This document shows positions 1 to 8,216 of a DNA stretch of 64,000 bases, piece by piece. Where the stretch lies: contig NZ_DASZKT010000279.1 in assembly GCF_035552695.1 (NCBI RefSeq), positions 4,655-68,654 of the forward strand. The letters are read 5' to 3'. How positions within the stretch are numbered: the stretch's first letter is position 1; each line of letters opens with the position of its first letter. The notes under the pieces were generated by a model that worked only from the letters and a program-made list of their open reading frames with translations, searched no databases and was not told where the DNA came from. Both the position numbers and the translations under genes were made by a program. The DNA is from Actinospica sp035552695. GTDB taxonomy: Bacteria; Actinomycetota; Actinomycetes; Streptomycetales; Catenulisporaceae.

Positions 1-1116
1 ACGCCCGACCCGTCGCCCACCGCCGGCGAGGTGGCCTCGCTCGCGGACGCGGTGCGGCTGGCCGAGCACTGGCTGGACGAGGTCAGCGAGCTGCCCGCGG
101 GCACCACCGGCGCGCTCGCCTGGAGCCGCGCCGAGTGGATCGAGCAGACCCTGCCGGTGTGGAAGCGCCTGGTCGAGCCGGTGGCGCAGGGCATGACCGG
201 CGCGATGAGCGGGATGCTGCCGACCGAGGCCGGGGAGATGTCGGGCCCGATGGGCGCGATCGTCAAGCAGATGGCAGGCACGCTCTTCGGCCACCAGATC
301 GGCACCGCGCTCGCCGAACTGGCCGGCGAGGTGCTCGGCTCCTCGGACATCGGCCTGCCGCTCGGTCCTGAGGGCAAGGCCGTACTGCTGCCGGTCAACG
401 TCGCCGCCTTCGGCGAGGGCCTCGAGCTGCCCGCCGCGGACCTGCGGCTGTACCTGGCGCTGCGCGAGGCCGCGTACCACCGGCTGTACGCGCACGTGCC
501 GTGGCTGAGCGACCGGATGCTCGGCGCCGTCGAGGCGTACGCGCGGGGCATCTCCGTCGACGAGGGCAAGATCGAGGAGATGATGTCCTCGATGCAGAAC
601 CCTGAGTCGATGATGAACTTCCAGGAGATCCTCGGCGAGGGCGGGCTGACCTTCACCGCCCCTGACACCCCCGCGCAGCGCGAGGCCCTGACCCAGCTGG
701 AGACGCTGCTCGCGCTCACCGAGGGCTGGGTGGACACCGTCGTCGACGCGGCGGCCTCGACCAAGCTCCCCGGCTCCGGCGCCCTGCGCGAGACCTTCCG
801 CCGCCGCCGCGCGGCCGGCGGCCCCGCCGAGCAGACCTTCGCCGCCCTCGTCGGCCTTGAGCTGCGCCCCCGCAGGCTGCGCGACGCCGCGACGCTCTGG
901 TCGCTGCTCGGCGAGGCGCGCGGCAGCGAAGGCCGCGACGCCCTCTGGGCGCACCCCAACCTGCTCCCCAGCGCGGCCGACCTCGACGACCCGGAGGCCT
1001 TCGTCCGCCGCCGCGAGGCCGACCTGGAAACCCTCGGCAGGCTGCTCGAGGCCGAGGATACCGAGATCGAAGGGGACGACGAGACCGAAGGGGACGACGA
1101 CTCCGCCGAGCAGTGA
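1..1116 (+). CDS. Zinc-dependent metalloprotease-family protein (DUF2342), 5' truncated
   Basis: The reading frame is open from the first base, and the first in-frame start (GTG at 31) lies in conserved-looking sequence, so the true start is probably before the window. The visible 371 residues match the actinobacterial DUF2342 family, annotated as zinc-dependent metalloprotease or F420-biosynthesis-associated protein. Family features seen are a Met/Gly-rich helix (QGMTGAMSGML), an ALREAAYHRLYAHVPWL segment where the family has its conserved helical motif, and a final Asp/Glu-rich tail. The biochemical role of the family is poorly established, and I could not confirm a complete metal-binding site. 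It converges on the downstream phosphodiesterase with a 37-base gap. Confidence 0.8.
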   Translation, partial: TPDPSPTAGEVASLADAVRLAEHWLDEVSELPAGTTGALAWSRAEWIEQTLPVWKRLVEPVAQGMTGAMSGMLPTEAGEMSGPMGAIVKQMAGTLFGHQIGTALAELAGEVLGSSDIGLPLGPEGKAVLLPVNVAAFGEGLELPAADLRLYLALREAAYHRLYAHVPWLSDRMLGAVEAYARGISVDEGKIEEMMSSMQNPESMMNFQEILGEGGLTFTAPDTPAQREALTQLETLLALTEGWVDTVVDAAASTKLPGSGALRETFRRRRAAGGPAEQTFAALVGLELRPRRLRDAATLWSLLGEARGSEGRDALWAHPNLLPSAADLDDPEAFVRRREADLETLGRLLEAEDTEIEGDDETEGDDDSAEQ

Positions 1117-1153
1117 GCAGTGCTGCCCGCTTCGCCGCACCGCCGACCTTCTC

Positions 1154-2323
1154 TCAGCCCTTGCGGATCTCCAGGAGCGGGACGAGCTGCTCGGCGGAGG
1201 TGAGGGAGCCGTGCATGCCGACCTGGCGGGAGTCGACGGCCTCGCGTTCGCTGGCGATGACGGCCCAGTTGTCGCGCATGGCGACCATGACGTCTCCGAC
1301 GCGCGCGGCCATGGCCCCGTCGACCTCGCCGGGCGGGCCGAACCAGCCCTCGGCCACCGCCTGGTCTCTCCCGCGGACCAGGGCGACGCCGTCGAGGCGT
1401 TCCTGCCAGATGGCCAGCACGTCGCGGGCGGCGCCGGGGGTGGCGTAGACGTGGCGGGCCCTGGCCTCGCCGCCGAGCAGGGCGACGCCGGCGCGCAGCT
1501 CCAGGTCCTGGTCCATGTCGACGCGGCGATCCGTGGGGACGTCGACCATGCCGTGGTCGGCCGTCACGAACAGCGTCGCGTCCGCGGGCAGCCGCTCAGC
1601 CAGGCGTTCGACGAGGCTGTCCACGTACGCCAGCTCCTCGCGCCAGCGGGGCGAGCCGACGCCGGAGGTGTGACCGATGAAGTCGAGGTCCCGGTAGTAC
1701 AGGTAGACGAAGCTGCGGTCGGCCGCCTGGAGCGCCTCGATCGCGCGGTTCGCCTGCTCGTCCACGGAGTCGGCGCCGGAGAAGCGGGCGCCGCGGAAGA
1801 CCGACCGGGTGAGCCCGGAGTCGGCGAAGCGGGGGGCCGCGACGTGGGTCACGGCGATGCCCGCCGCGGACATCCGCTCGAACATGGTCTCGTGCGGCTG
1901 CCACTCGAGCGGGTCGACGTTCTGATCCCACCTCAGGAAGTTCATCAGCCGTCCCGAGGCGGGCACGAGGAGGCGGTAGCCGAGCATTCCGTGGGCGCCC
2001 GGCGGCAGCCCGGTGCCGATGGAGGCGAGCGAGGTCGAGGTGGTCGACGGGAAGCCCGCGGTGAGCGTGTGGCCGCGACCGGGCGCGGCGAGCAGCTCGG
2101 TCAGGTACGGCGCGTAATCGGCGTGCCCGGCCAGCAGTTCGCGGCCCATGCCGTCGATCAGGAAGAGGCACGCCTTGTCGGTCGGCTCGGGGACCCAGGG
2201 GCCGGGCTCGCGGTCGCCGGGCACTCCCAGCGCGGCGCCGATCGTGGGCACGACGTCGCTGAGCGCGCCCGACCGGTAGGCGGGCGGATCGAGGCCGTCC
2301 ACGTCGACGGCGGAATACCCCAC
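1154..2323 (-). CDS. Alkaline phosphatase-fold phosphodiesterase / nucleotide pyrophosphatase
   Basis: A 389-residue protein of the type I phosphodiesterase/nucleotide pyrophosphatase group of the alkaline phosphatase superfamily. The metal and nucleophile motifs appear in the expected order: LFLIDGMG (metal Asp), GFPSTTSTS (nucleophile Thr/Ser), DLDFIGHTSG (Asp and His), VTADHGM (Asp-His) and MHGSLT (His). There is no signal peptide, so it is probably cytoplasmic; the substrate is unknown. It starts with GTG one base after the stop of the DUF5998 gene, so the two are almost certainly co-transcribed and translationally coupled. The pair lies divergent from parC, an arrangement I recall from streptomycetes. 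Confidence 0.88.
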   Translation of the reverse strand: MGYSAVDVDGLDPPAYRSGALSDVVPTIGAALGVPGDREPGPWVPEPTDKACLFLIDGMGRELLAGHADYAPYLTELLAAPGRGHTLTAGFPSTTSTSLASIGTGLPPGAHGMLGYRLLVPASGRLMNFLRWDQNVDPLEWQPHETMFERMSAAGIAVTHVAAPRFADSGLTRSVFRGARFSGADSVDEQANRAIEALQAADRSFVYLYYRDLDFIGHTSGVGSPRWREELAYVDSLVERLAERLPADATLFVTADHGMVDVPTDRRVDMDQDLELRAGVALLGGEARARHVYATPGAARDVLAIWQERLDGVALVRGRDQAVAEGWFGPPGEVDGAMAARVGDVMVAMRDNWAVIASEREAVDSRQVGMHGSLTSAEQLVPLLEIRKG

Positions 2324-2324
2324 C

Positions 2325-2930
2325 TCAGCCGCGCAGTCCGGCGGTCGCGGCGCTCAGCGCCGTGGCGAACTCGAGCGTTCGGGCGACCGCCTCGACCCCG
2401 TCGGCGCCGGTCGACACGCGCAGCTGCAGGTCGTCGCCCGACATCGTGCCCGTATACCCGTGGTCGGCCTCGCAGTGCGGATCCCCGCAGCCGGCCGGCT
2501 CGAGGTCGATCCGGGCGATCGCACCCCAGCCCACCGTCAGCACGGCCTCGCGCGGCAGCGTCCCCGGCACGTGCTTGGCCGGGTCGTCGACCACCCTGGT
2601 GATCACGCACGTGGTGATCCGGTCGAGCCGGATCGCCTCGGTCGAGGTGGAGGCGTAGGAGCTGACCTGGCTGTCCATCCCGTCGATGGCCGGCTCGGTG
2701 CCGTGCTCGTCGGTGTGCCCGATGATCAACCGGGAGGCGGTGAGCGCGAGCACGCTCACATGCCGACGCACCTCCTCGTTGTCGAAGGTGGTCTCCTGGT
2801 GCACCAGGTGGCTCAGCACGGGCTCCGGGCCGATCGCCGCCTCGATCGCCTCGGCCACCAGGGCCGGGTAGTAACCGCTGCGTTCGATCGCGTCCCGCAG
2901 CCCCGGGTCGAGCGGAGTCGTGTTCGGCAT
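2325..2930 (-). CDS. DUF5998 family protein
   Basis: A 201-residue protein of unknown function from an actinobacterial family. I chose ATG 2930 (MPNTTPLDPGLR) because AAGGA lies seven bases upstream on the minus strand; an in-frame start at 2987 would add a Cys-rich stretch unlike the rest. The sequence has a helical N-terminus (LRDAIERSGYYPALVAEAIEAAIG), then a beta-rich part with ALTASRLIIGHTDEHG and CVITRVVDDPAKH. No catalytic motif is evident. It is the first gene of a two-gene unit with the phosphodiesterase, which starts one base after its stop, and it is divergent from parC across about 130 bases. Confidence 0.8.
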   Translation of the reverse strand: MPNTTPLDPGLRDAIERSGYYPALVAEAIEAAIGPEPVLSHLVHQETTFDNEEVRRHVSVLALTASRLIIGHTDEHGTEPAIDGMDSQVSSYASTSTEAIRLDRITTCVITRVVDDPAKHVPGTLPREAVLTVGWGAIARIDLEPAGCGDPHCEADHGYTGTMSGDDLQLRVSTGADGVEAVARTLEFATALSAATAGLRG

Positions 2931-3062
2931 GCACCAATCCTTGCACTGAAAAGTGCCCAGCGCGCACACCGGGGCGGGGCATTTCACGCGGTGTCCTCGG
3001 CAGACGGCACAATGGGGCCAGTCCTAGCGAGTCACCACGTGGCGAGAAGCGAGAAGAGTCCG

Positions 3063-5498
3063 ATGGCACGGCGTAGCGCACCCCGGGAGACCGAGCCCTT
3101 CGAAGAGCGGATCGTCGACATCGACGTGACCGATGAGATGTCGAACTCCTACTTGGAGTATGCGTACTCGGTCATCTACTCGAGAGCACTGCCCGACGCC
3201 CGGGACGGGCTCAAGCCGGTGCACCGGCGGATTCTGTACCAGATGGGCGAGATGGGCCTGCGCCCGGACCGCGGCTTCGTGAAGTCGGCGCGCGTGGTCG
3301 GCGAGGTGATGGGCCGGCTGCACCCGCACGGCGACGGCGCGATCTACGACGCGCTCGTGCGTCTGGCCCAGCCGTTCTCGATGCGGCTGCCGCTGGCCGA
3401 CGGGCACGGCAACTTCGGCTCGCTCGGCAACGACGACCCGCCCGCGGCGATGCGGTACACCGAGGCGCGGCTGTCCCCCGCCGCCCTGCTGATGACCAAT
3501 GACATCGACGAGGACACCGTCGAATTCGTCCCGAACTACGACGGCCAGGAGCAGGAGCCGCAGGTCCTGCCGGCCGCCTTCCCGAACCTGCTGGTGAACG
3601 GGACGGCCGGCATCGCGGTGGGCATGGCCACGAACATGCCGCCGCACAACCTGGGCGAGGTGGTCGCGGCGGCGCGGCACCTGATCAAGCGTCCGGAGGC
3701 GACGCTGGAGGAGCTGCTGCAGTTCGTTCCCGGCCCGGACCTGCCGACCGGCGGCCGGATCGTCGGCCTGAACGGGGTGCGCGACGCGTACGAGTCTGGC
3801 CGCGGCGTGTTCCGGATGCGGGCGACGGCGCACGTCGAGACGATCGGCCGGCGCCAGGGCATCGTGGTCACCGAGCTGCCGTACAACATCGGCCCGGAGA
3901 AGGTGATCTCGAAGATCAAGGAGCTGGTGCAGGCCAAGAAGGTCCAGGGCATCGCCGATCTCAAGGACCTGACGGACCGGACGAACGGCCTGCGGATCGT
4001 CATCGAGGTCAAGAACGGCTTCAACCCGGAGGCGATCCTCAACCAGCTCTACAAGCTGACGCCGCTGGAGGAGTCCTTCGGCATCAACAATGTGGCGCTG
4101 GTGGACGGCCAGCCGCTCACCCTGGGCCTGAAGGAACTGCTCGAGGTCTATCTCGACCACCGCTTCGAGGTGGTGCGGCGGCGCAGCGAGTTCCGCCGGA
4201 AGAAGCGCCAGGACCGGATGCACCTGGTCGACGGCCTGCTGATCGCGCTGCTCAACATCGACGCGGTGATCGAGACGATCCGCGCCTCGGAGAACGCGGC
4301 GGACGCGCGCCGCCGGCTGATGGATCAGTTCTCGCTGACCGAGATCCAGGCGAACTACATCCTGGACACCCCGCTGCGCCGGCTGACCAAGTTCGACCGC
4401 CTCGAGCTGGAGAACGAGCAGGAGCGGCTGCGCGCGGAGATCGCCGAGCTGTCCGCGATCCTCGAATCGGACGCGCTGCTGCGCAAGGTGGTCTCGGACG
4501 AGCTGGCGAAGGTGGCGAAGGAGTACGCGACGCCGCGTCGCACGGTGCTGTTCGAGGCGGACGAGGTGCCCGCCGTGGTGGACGTGCCGCTGGAGGTCGC
4601 GGACGAGCCGTGCCGGGTGGCGCTGTCCTCGACCGGCCTGCTCGCGCGGCTTCCCGCGAACTACTCGGCGGCGCCGGACCGGGCGCGGGCCAAGCACGAC
4701 GCGTTCCTCTCGCTCATCGACGTGACCACGCGCGCGGATCTCGGCATGGTGACCTCGGCCGGGCAGCTCTACCGGGTGGCCGTGGTGGACATCCCGGTGC
4801 TGCCGGGAGACGCGACGGGCCTGGCGGGCGGCATCTCGGTGCGAGAGCTGGTGCGCAGCCTGCCGGAGGACGAGCAGGTGCTGTGCGTGACGAGCCTGAA
4901 CCCGGACTCGCAGGGCGTGGCGCTGGGCACGGAGCAGGGCGTGGTCAAGCGCGTCGTGCCGGAGTACCCGGGGAACAAGGACACGATGGAGATGATCACC
5001 CTCAAGGAGGGTGACCGGGTCGTCGGCGCGGTGGAACTGCGCACCGGCCGCGAGGATCTGGTGTTCATCACCTCGGACGCGCAGCTGCTGAAGTACTCGG
5101 CGGAGCTGGTGCGTCCGCAGGGCCGGCCCGCGGGCGGCATGGCCGGTATCAAGCTGGACGACGGCGTGAGCGTGCTGTCGTTCACCGTGGTGGACCCGGA
5201 CAAGGACGCGGTCGTGGTCTCGGTCGCGGGCAGCGGGGACACGCTGCCGGGCGTGATGCTGGAGACGATCAAGGTCACGCCGTACCGCCTGTACCCGTCG
5301 AAGGGCCGGGCGACCGGCGGCGTGCGCTGCCAGCGCTTCCTCAAGGGCGAGGACCGGCTGGTGTTCGCCTGGGCCGGCGCGTACCCGGCACGGCCCACCG
5401 ACGACGAGGGCCGCGCGCTCGAACTGCCCGCGCTGGACGACCGCCGCGACGGTTCCGGCGCTCCGCTGGCCAAGCCGATCTCGGTGATCGGCGCGTAG
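3063..5498 (+). CDS. parC: DNA topoisomerase IV subunit A (GyrA/ParC family)
   Basis: An 811-residue type IIA topoisomerase A subunit that cuts and rejoins DNA during chromosome decatenation. The catalytic tyrosine is Y132 in MRYTE, with the usual HPHGDGAIYD helix before it (87-96) and six-bladed C-terminal domain repeats after about residue 500. I assign topoisomerase IV rather than gyrase because the gyrase-specific QRRGGKG-type box is absent and there is no adjacent gyrB; this remains an inference. ATG 3063 is chosen because family similarity begins here (RIVDIDVTDEMSNSYLEYAYSVI) and a purine-rich GAGAAGAG precedes it. The upstream in-frame extension is antisense to DUF5998. Gly92 occupies the quinolone-site Ser position (see findings). 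Confidence 0.92.
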   Translation: MARRSAPRETEPFEERIVDIDVTDEMSNSYLEYAYSVIYSRALPDARDGLKPVHRRILYQMGEMGLRPDRGFVKSARVVGEVMGRLHPHGDGAIYDALVRLAQPFSMRLPLADGHGNFGSLGNDDPPAAMRYTEARLSPAALLMTNDIDEDTVEFVPNYDGQEQEPQVLPAAFPNLLVNGTAGIAVGMATNMPPHNLGEVVAAARHLIKRPEATLEELLQFVPGPDLPTGGRIVGLNGVRDAYESGRGVFRMRATAHVETIGRRQGIVVTELPYNIGPEKVISKIKELVQAKKVQGIADLKDLTDRTNGLRIVIEVKNGFNPEAILNQLYKLTPLEESFGINNVALVDGQPLTLGLKELLEVYLDHRFEVVRRRSEFRRKKRQDRMHLVDGLLIALLNIDAVIETIRASENAADARRRLMDQFSLTEIQANYILDTPLRRLTKFDRLELENEQERLRAEIAELSAILESDALLRKVVSDELAKVAKEYATPRRTVLFEADEVPAVVDVPLEVADEPCRVALSSTGLLARLPANYSAAPDRARAKHDAFLSLIDVTTRADLGMVTSAGQLYRVAVVDIPVLPGDATGLAGGISVRELVRSLPEDEQVLCVTSLNPDSQGVALGTEQGVVKRVVPEYPGNKDTMEMITLKEGDRVVGAVELRTGREDLVFITSDAQLLKYSAELVRPQGRPAGGMAGIKLDDGVSVLSFTVVDPDKDAVVVSVAGSGDTLPGVMLETIKVTPYRLYPSKGRATGGVRCQRFLKGEDRLVFAWAGAYPARPTDDEGRALELPALDDRRDGSGAPLAKPISVIGA

Positions 5499-5512
5499 CC
5501 GGAAAGGTCGAT

Positions 5513-5544
5513 CGCGGGGCGGGAGCGCGTGCTTCCGCCCCGCG
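5513..5544. terminator. Bidirectional hairpin terminator between parC and a small membrane gene
   Basis: A 14-base stem (5513-5526 with 5531-5544), perfect except for one G-U pair, around a GCGT loop. It lies 14 bases after the parC stop and 8 bases beyond the stop of the converging gene. There is no U-tract, which is common in actinobacteria. Confidence 0.75.
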
Positions 5545-5552
5545 GCGGTCTG

Positions 5553-5810
5553 TCATTCCGCCGGCTCTTGCTCCGGACCCTGGCCGCGCAGCCGCCACTC
5601 GCCGAGGGCCAGCGTGGCGAGGCAGAAGGGCAGCATCGTCGGCACGATCGGGCCGCCGCACGCCAGCCAGAGGAGGATCGGCCCGAAGGCGATCGCGAGG
5701 CCGCGGAACGCTCGCGGCCGGATGCGTGTGCTGATTCGCACCGGCCCGGCGAGCACCCCGGCCAGGCCGAAGCAGACGCCGATGACGACGGCGGTCGTTG
5801 TCGAATTCAT
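5553..5810 (-). CDS. Small predicted membrane protein, unknown function
   Basis: An 85-residue hydrophobic protein starting at ATG 5810 (MNSTTTAVVIGVCFGLAGVL). It has about three membrane segments: residues 7-24, one around AFGPILLWLACG, and PIVPTMLPFCLATLAL. The tail is charged and acidic (EWRLRGQGPEQEPAE). Its G/C-ending codons look like real coding sequence. No Shine-Dalgarno sequence precedes the start, but a 36-codon frame with a strong one ends 15 bases upstream, suggesting translational coupling. A TTG at 5822 is an alternative start. I do not recognise the family. Confidence 0.55.
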   Translation of the reverse strand: MNSTTTAVVIGVCFGLAGVLAGPVRISTRIRPRAFRGLAIAFGPILLWLACGGPIVPTMLPFCLATLALGEWRLRGQGPEQEPAE

Positions 5811-5825
5811 CAGGACGGTCAACCG

Positions 5826-5936
5826 TCAACCGTCGACTCGGCGGCGGGTGATCAGTGTGCTCAGCGTGCTCACGACGGGCCCGGCGTGCGCCGGGATCTC
5901 CCGGCGGCGCACGCCGGACGCGACGACCTCCCGCAT
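5826..5936 (-). CDS. Candidate 36-residue small protein
   Basis: A short frame of 36 codons beginning MREVVASGVRRREIP and ending RRRVDG. The ATG is preceded by GGAAGGA at an ideal distance, stronger than most sites in this window. Nearly all codons end in G or C, as in neighbouring genes. The product is basic with no membrane segment. It ends just before the small membrane protein gene, so the two would form one transcript; it could be an independent small protein or a leader whose translation opens the next gene. A strong hairpin (5881-5917) lies inside it. No homologue is known to me. Confidence 0.45.
   Translation of the reverse strand: MREVVASGVRRREIPAHAGPVVSTLSTLITRRRVDG
5881..5917. repeat. 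Long perfect hairpin inside the 36-codon frame
   Basis: A 12-base perfect inverted repeat, 5881-5892 with 5906-5917 (CCGGCGTGCGCC and its complement), extended inside by GGG/CCC with a three-base bulge. It could be a translation-dependent attenuator for the small membrane gene, or simply an effect of GC-rich coding sequence. The rest of 5937-6127, up to the next gene, holds no other clear feature. Confidence 0.5.
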
Positions 5937-6127
5937 CGCACGCTTCCTTCCACCGGGCCCACACCACCGGAGACGGGCCCACCGCCGTTCCGGTTCAATG
6001 ACCCAACAGTAGGTCGCGCTCCAGAATGTTGAGGTAACGAGAACGTCAATAACCAGGCGAGATACGCGCAGAATCTCATGAAAGCCCGGCGCGTCCCGGG
6101 CGCTGCGCGGCGTGGGAGAATGGCGGC

Positions 6128-7051
6128 ATGCGACCTTCGTTCTCGACTGCCGGTGTGGTGGACCTGTCCGCGCTGAAGAAGCCGGCGGCGCCGGCGGGAG
6201 CGGCGGGCTCCGCCGCGTCCGGCGCCGCGGGGGCCGATGCCGGCTCCGCGCATGTGATCGACGTCAATGAGGCCGACTTCAAGACGGCCGTGCTGGAGCG
6301 CTCGCAGCAGGTGCCTGTGGTGCTCGACCTGTGGGCCGAGTGGTGCGAGCCGTGCAAGCAGCTGAGCCCGGTGCTTGAGCGGCTCGCCGAGGAGTTCGGC
6401 GGGCGGTTCTTACTGGCCAAGGTGGATGTGGACGCCAACCCGCAGCTTCAGCAGGCGCTGCAGGTGCAGGGCATCCCGGCGGTCAAGGCCGTCGTGCAGG
6501 GGCAGCTGATCGGCGAGTTCACCGGCGTGCTGCCGGAGGCCGAGGTGCGGCAGTGGCTGACCGAGCTGGTCACCCTGGCCGAGACGGAGTTCGGCATGAC
6601 GGGCCCGGCGGACGCCGCGCCGCTGCCCGCGCCGCCGCTCGACCCGATGCTGCAGGCCGCGTACTCCGCACTGGAGTCGGACGATCTGGACGGCGCCGCG
6701 CGCGCCCTGCAGAACCTGCTCTCCGACCAGCCGGCGCACGCCGAGGCCAAGGTGATGCTCGCCCAGGTCGAGCTGATGCGCCGGACCGCGACCGTCGACC
6801 CGGCCGCCGTGCTGGCCGCCGCGAAGGCCGCGCCGGACGACGTCGAGGCCCAGTGCGCCGCGGCCGACGTGCTGGTGGTCTCCGGTCAGCCCGAGGAGGC
6901 CTTCGCCCTCCTGCTCGACGCCGTGCGCCGCTCCACCGGCGCCGAAAAGGATCGCGCCCGGCTGCTGCTGATCGAATACTTCGAGCTGCTCGGCAACGAG
7001 CACCCGGCCGTGCCCAAGGCCAGGCAGCGGCTCGCGCGACTGCTGTTCTAG
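6128..7051 (+). CDS. Thioredoxin-domain co-chaperone, YbbN/CnoX-like
   Basis: A 307-residue protein with an Ala/Gly-rich N-terminal extension (19-41), a thioredoxin fold (about 42-150) with active site WCEPC (C73, C76), and a C-terminal helical tetratricopeptide-like half (about 165-307, repeated ALxxLLxxxPxxAEA segments). This is the architecture of YbbN/CnoX, which holds unfolding proteins during oxidative stress and hands them to chaperonin. Unlike E. coli CnoX, an intact CxxC is present, so redox activity is plausible. GGGAG lies about ten bases before the ATG. The neighbours do not add a specific partner, although a GroES-like gene lies 5 kb downstream. Confidence 0.88.
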   Translation: MRPSFSTAGVVDLSALKKPAAPAGAAGSAASGAAGADAGSAHVIDVNEADFKTAVLERSQQVPVVLDLWAEWCEPCKQLSPVLERLAEEFGGRFLLAKVDVDANPQLQQALQVQGIPAVKAVVQGQLIGEFTGVLPEAEVRQWLTELVTLAETEFGMTGPADAAPLPAPPLDPMLQAAYSALESDDLDGAARALQNLLSDQPAHAEAKVMLAQVELMRRTATVDPAAVLAAAKAAPDDVEAQCAAADVLVVSGQPEEAFALLLDAVRRSTGAEKDRARLLLIEYFELLGNEHPAVPKARQRLARLLF

Positions 7052-7447
7052 GCCTTTCAGGGCCGCGACTTCGTATTCGGTGGCGATAAGCGTGACTAAG
7101 GGTTGATTACCGGCCGCGCGACGTGCCCCACCGGGCGTGCACTATGCCGCTCATGGCCGACACATTACCGACTCTTTACCAAGTCGCACGCGGCGAATTT
7201 TGGTGACGCAGAGTAATATCAGGAGCCGCCGGAACGGCGTTTACCAGGCCTTTGTCCGGATTTACCCGCGCACGACGAGTAATCGAAAGCCCCTCCCCGG
7301 GGGGATCTCCACCCGTTTCGTCGGCCCTTAGGTTACCAGCCGGTAACGGGGCCCTTGTGTATACGGTTGGGTGTCTACGAACATCCCTCTACCGGCCTTC
7401 GGTCGGACATACGGTCTGCACATTGGTCTACATAGGAGTGGACGCGG
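7052..7447 (+). promoter_or_regulatory. Long AT-richer regulatory region upstream of the DUF6230 cassette
   Basis: These 396 bases contain no convincing gene. They are less GC-rich than their surroundings and contain TTACC at 7107, 7165, 7176, 7241, 7262 and 7333, all on the plus strand. The last is part of the box GTTAC-N6-GTAAC. An AGGAG ribosome site lies at about 7434-7438, ten bases before the ATG. I could not assign a -10/-35 pair with confidence. Confidence 0.5.
7332..7347 (+). promoter_or_regulatory. GTTAC-N6-GTAAC operator-like box
   Basis: GTTACCAGCCGGTAAC is both a perfect 6-4-6 inverted repeat and a GTnAC-N6-GTnAC pair, the pattern bound by actinobacterial OmpR-family regulators such as GlnR and MtrA. 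It lies 100 bases upstream of the DUF6230 start. The regulator assignment is an inference. Confidence 0.45.
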
Positions 7448-8062
7448 ATGAAAGACACCTCCGGGGCCCAGGTTCTCGGGCGCACCTCGCTCAAGCGGCT
7501 CGGTATCGTCATGGTGCCGACCGTGGCCGCGGCCGGCGTTCTGACCGTTCTGATGGCCAGCGGTGCCGTCGCGGTCGGCTTCGCCATCTCGGGCCAGACC
7601 GCGCAGATGACCATCGGTCAGCTGGACGGCACCGGCTTCGCGCAGTACGGCAGCACGGACAGCGGTAGCGGCGGCACGACCGCGGTGGCCGTCTCGGCGT
7701 TCAAGACCGCCAAGATCACCAAGGGTCTGTGCCAGTCGGTGAGCACCAGCCTCGGCCCGCTCGGCACCTACACCCTCACGCTCTCCGCCAACAGCGCCGA
7801 CGCCACCGACCTCATCGTCGACCTGCAGTCGCTGAAGGCGTCCGAGGCGGACTTCACCAAGATCAACATCGGCGTCGACGCCTCGCAGATCCAGGGCAGC
7901 GCCAGTGGCGCCGAGGGCAAGGCCGGCCTGTTCGGCCAGGAGGCCGACGGCGCGGTCCTGACCAACATCCAGCAGGTCGCCAACGCGACCTCGGCCGGCG
8001 AGTTCGATCTGCACGGCATGGGTCTGAGCCTGTCGAAGTCCGGCACGGGCTGCATCAGCTAG
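7448..8062 (+). CDS. DUF6230 family protein
   Basis: A 204-residue protein recognisable as DUF6230 by GRTSLKRLGIVMVPTVAAAG followed by a membrane anchor and VGFAISGQTAQM near the N-terminus. Some databases have called the family cholesterol esterase, but I see no lipase motif, so that label is not supported. The N-terminal hydrophobic stretch (about 20-48) probably anchors it outside the membrane; the remainder is beta-rich with two late Cys residues (in GLCQSV and TGCIS) that could pair. It is the first gene of a DUF6230-DUF6114-Ser/Thr-rich cassette. The cellular role is unknown, but conserved pairing with DUF6114 suggests a shared envelope function. Confidence 0.85.
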   Translation: MKDTSGAQVLGRTSLKRLGIVMVPTVAAAGVLTVLMASGAVAVGFAISGQTAQMTIGQLDGTGFAQYGSTDSGSGGTTAVAVSAFKTAKITKGLCQSVSTSLGPLGTYTLTLSANSADATDLIVDLQSLKASEADFTKINIGVDASQIQGSASGAEGKAGLFGQEADGAVLTNIQQVANATSAGEFDLHGMGLSLSKSGTGCIS

Positions 8063-8110
8063 CAACGCGCCGGGGGGACCGTCGCGTCCGGCAAGGCAAG
8101 GCCGACAATT

Positions 8111-8147
8111 CCGCCGACGCGGATACCGTGAGGTGACGCGTCGGCGG
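8111..8147 (+). terminator. Hairpin between DUF6230 and DUF6114
   Basis: A perfect 11-base stem, 8111-8121 with 8137-8147 (CCGCCGACGCG), with a 15-base loop. It is placed to act as an attenuator or processing site that would give more DUF6230 than downstream mRNA. Confidence 0.55.
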
Positions 8148-8216
8148 TGTGCATGCCGCCCGGATCCGTACTCGAACCCCTTGACCTGACCTGCCCGTCC
8201 TTGGAGCACTGAATTC

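Noticed and set aside
2460..3062. In-frame extension of the parC reading frame of about 200 codons upstream of 3063
   Set aside because: It is antisense to the well-supported DUF5998 gene and unlike any topoisomerase; family similarity begins just after ATG 3063.
7109..7153. 15-codon minus-strand frame (MSGIVHARWGTSRGR) as a possible leader peptide
   Set aside because: No ribosome site, no downstream gene in that direction, and no codon run characteristic of attenuation.
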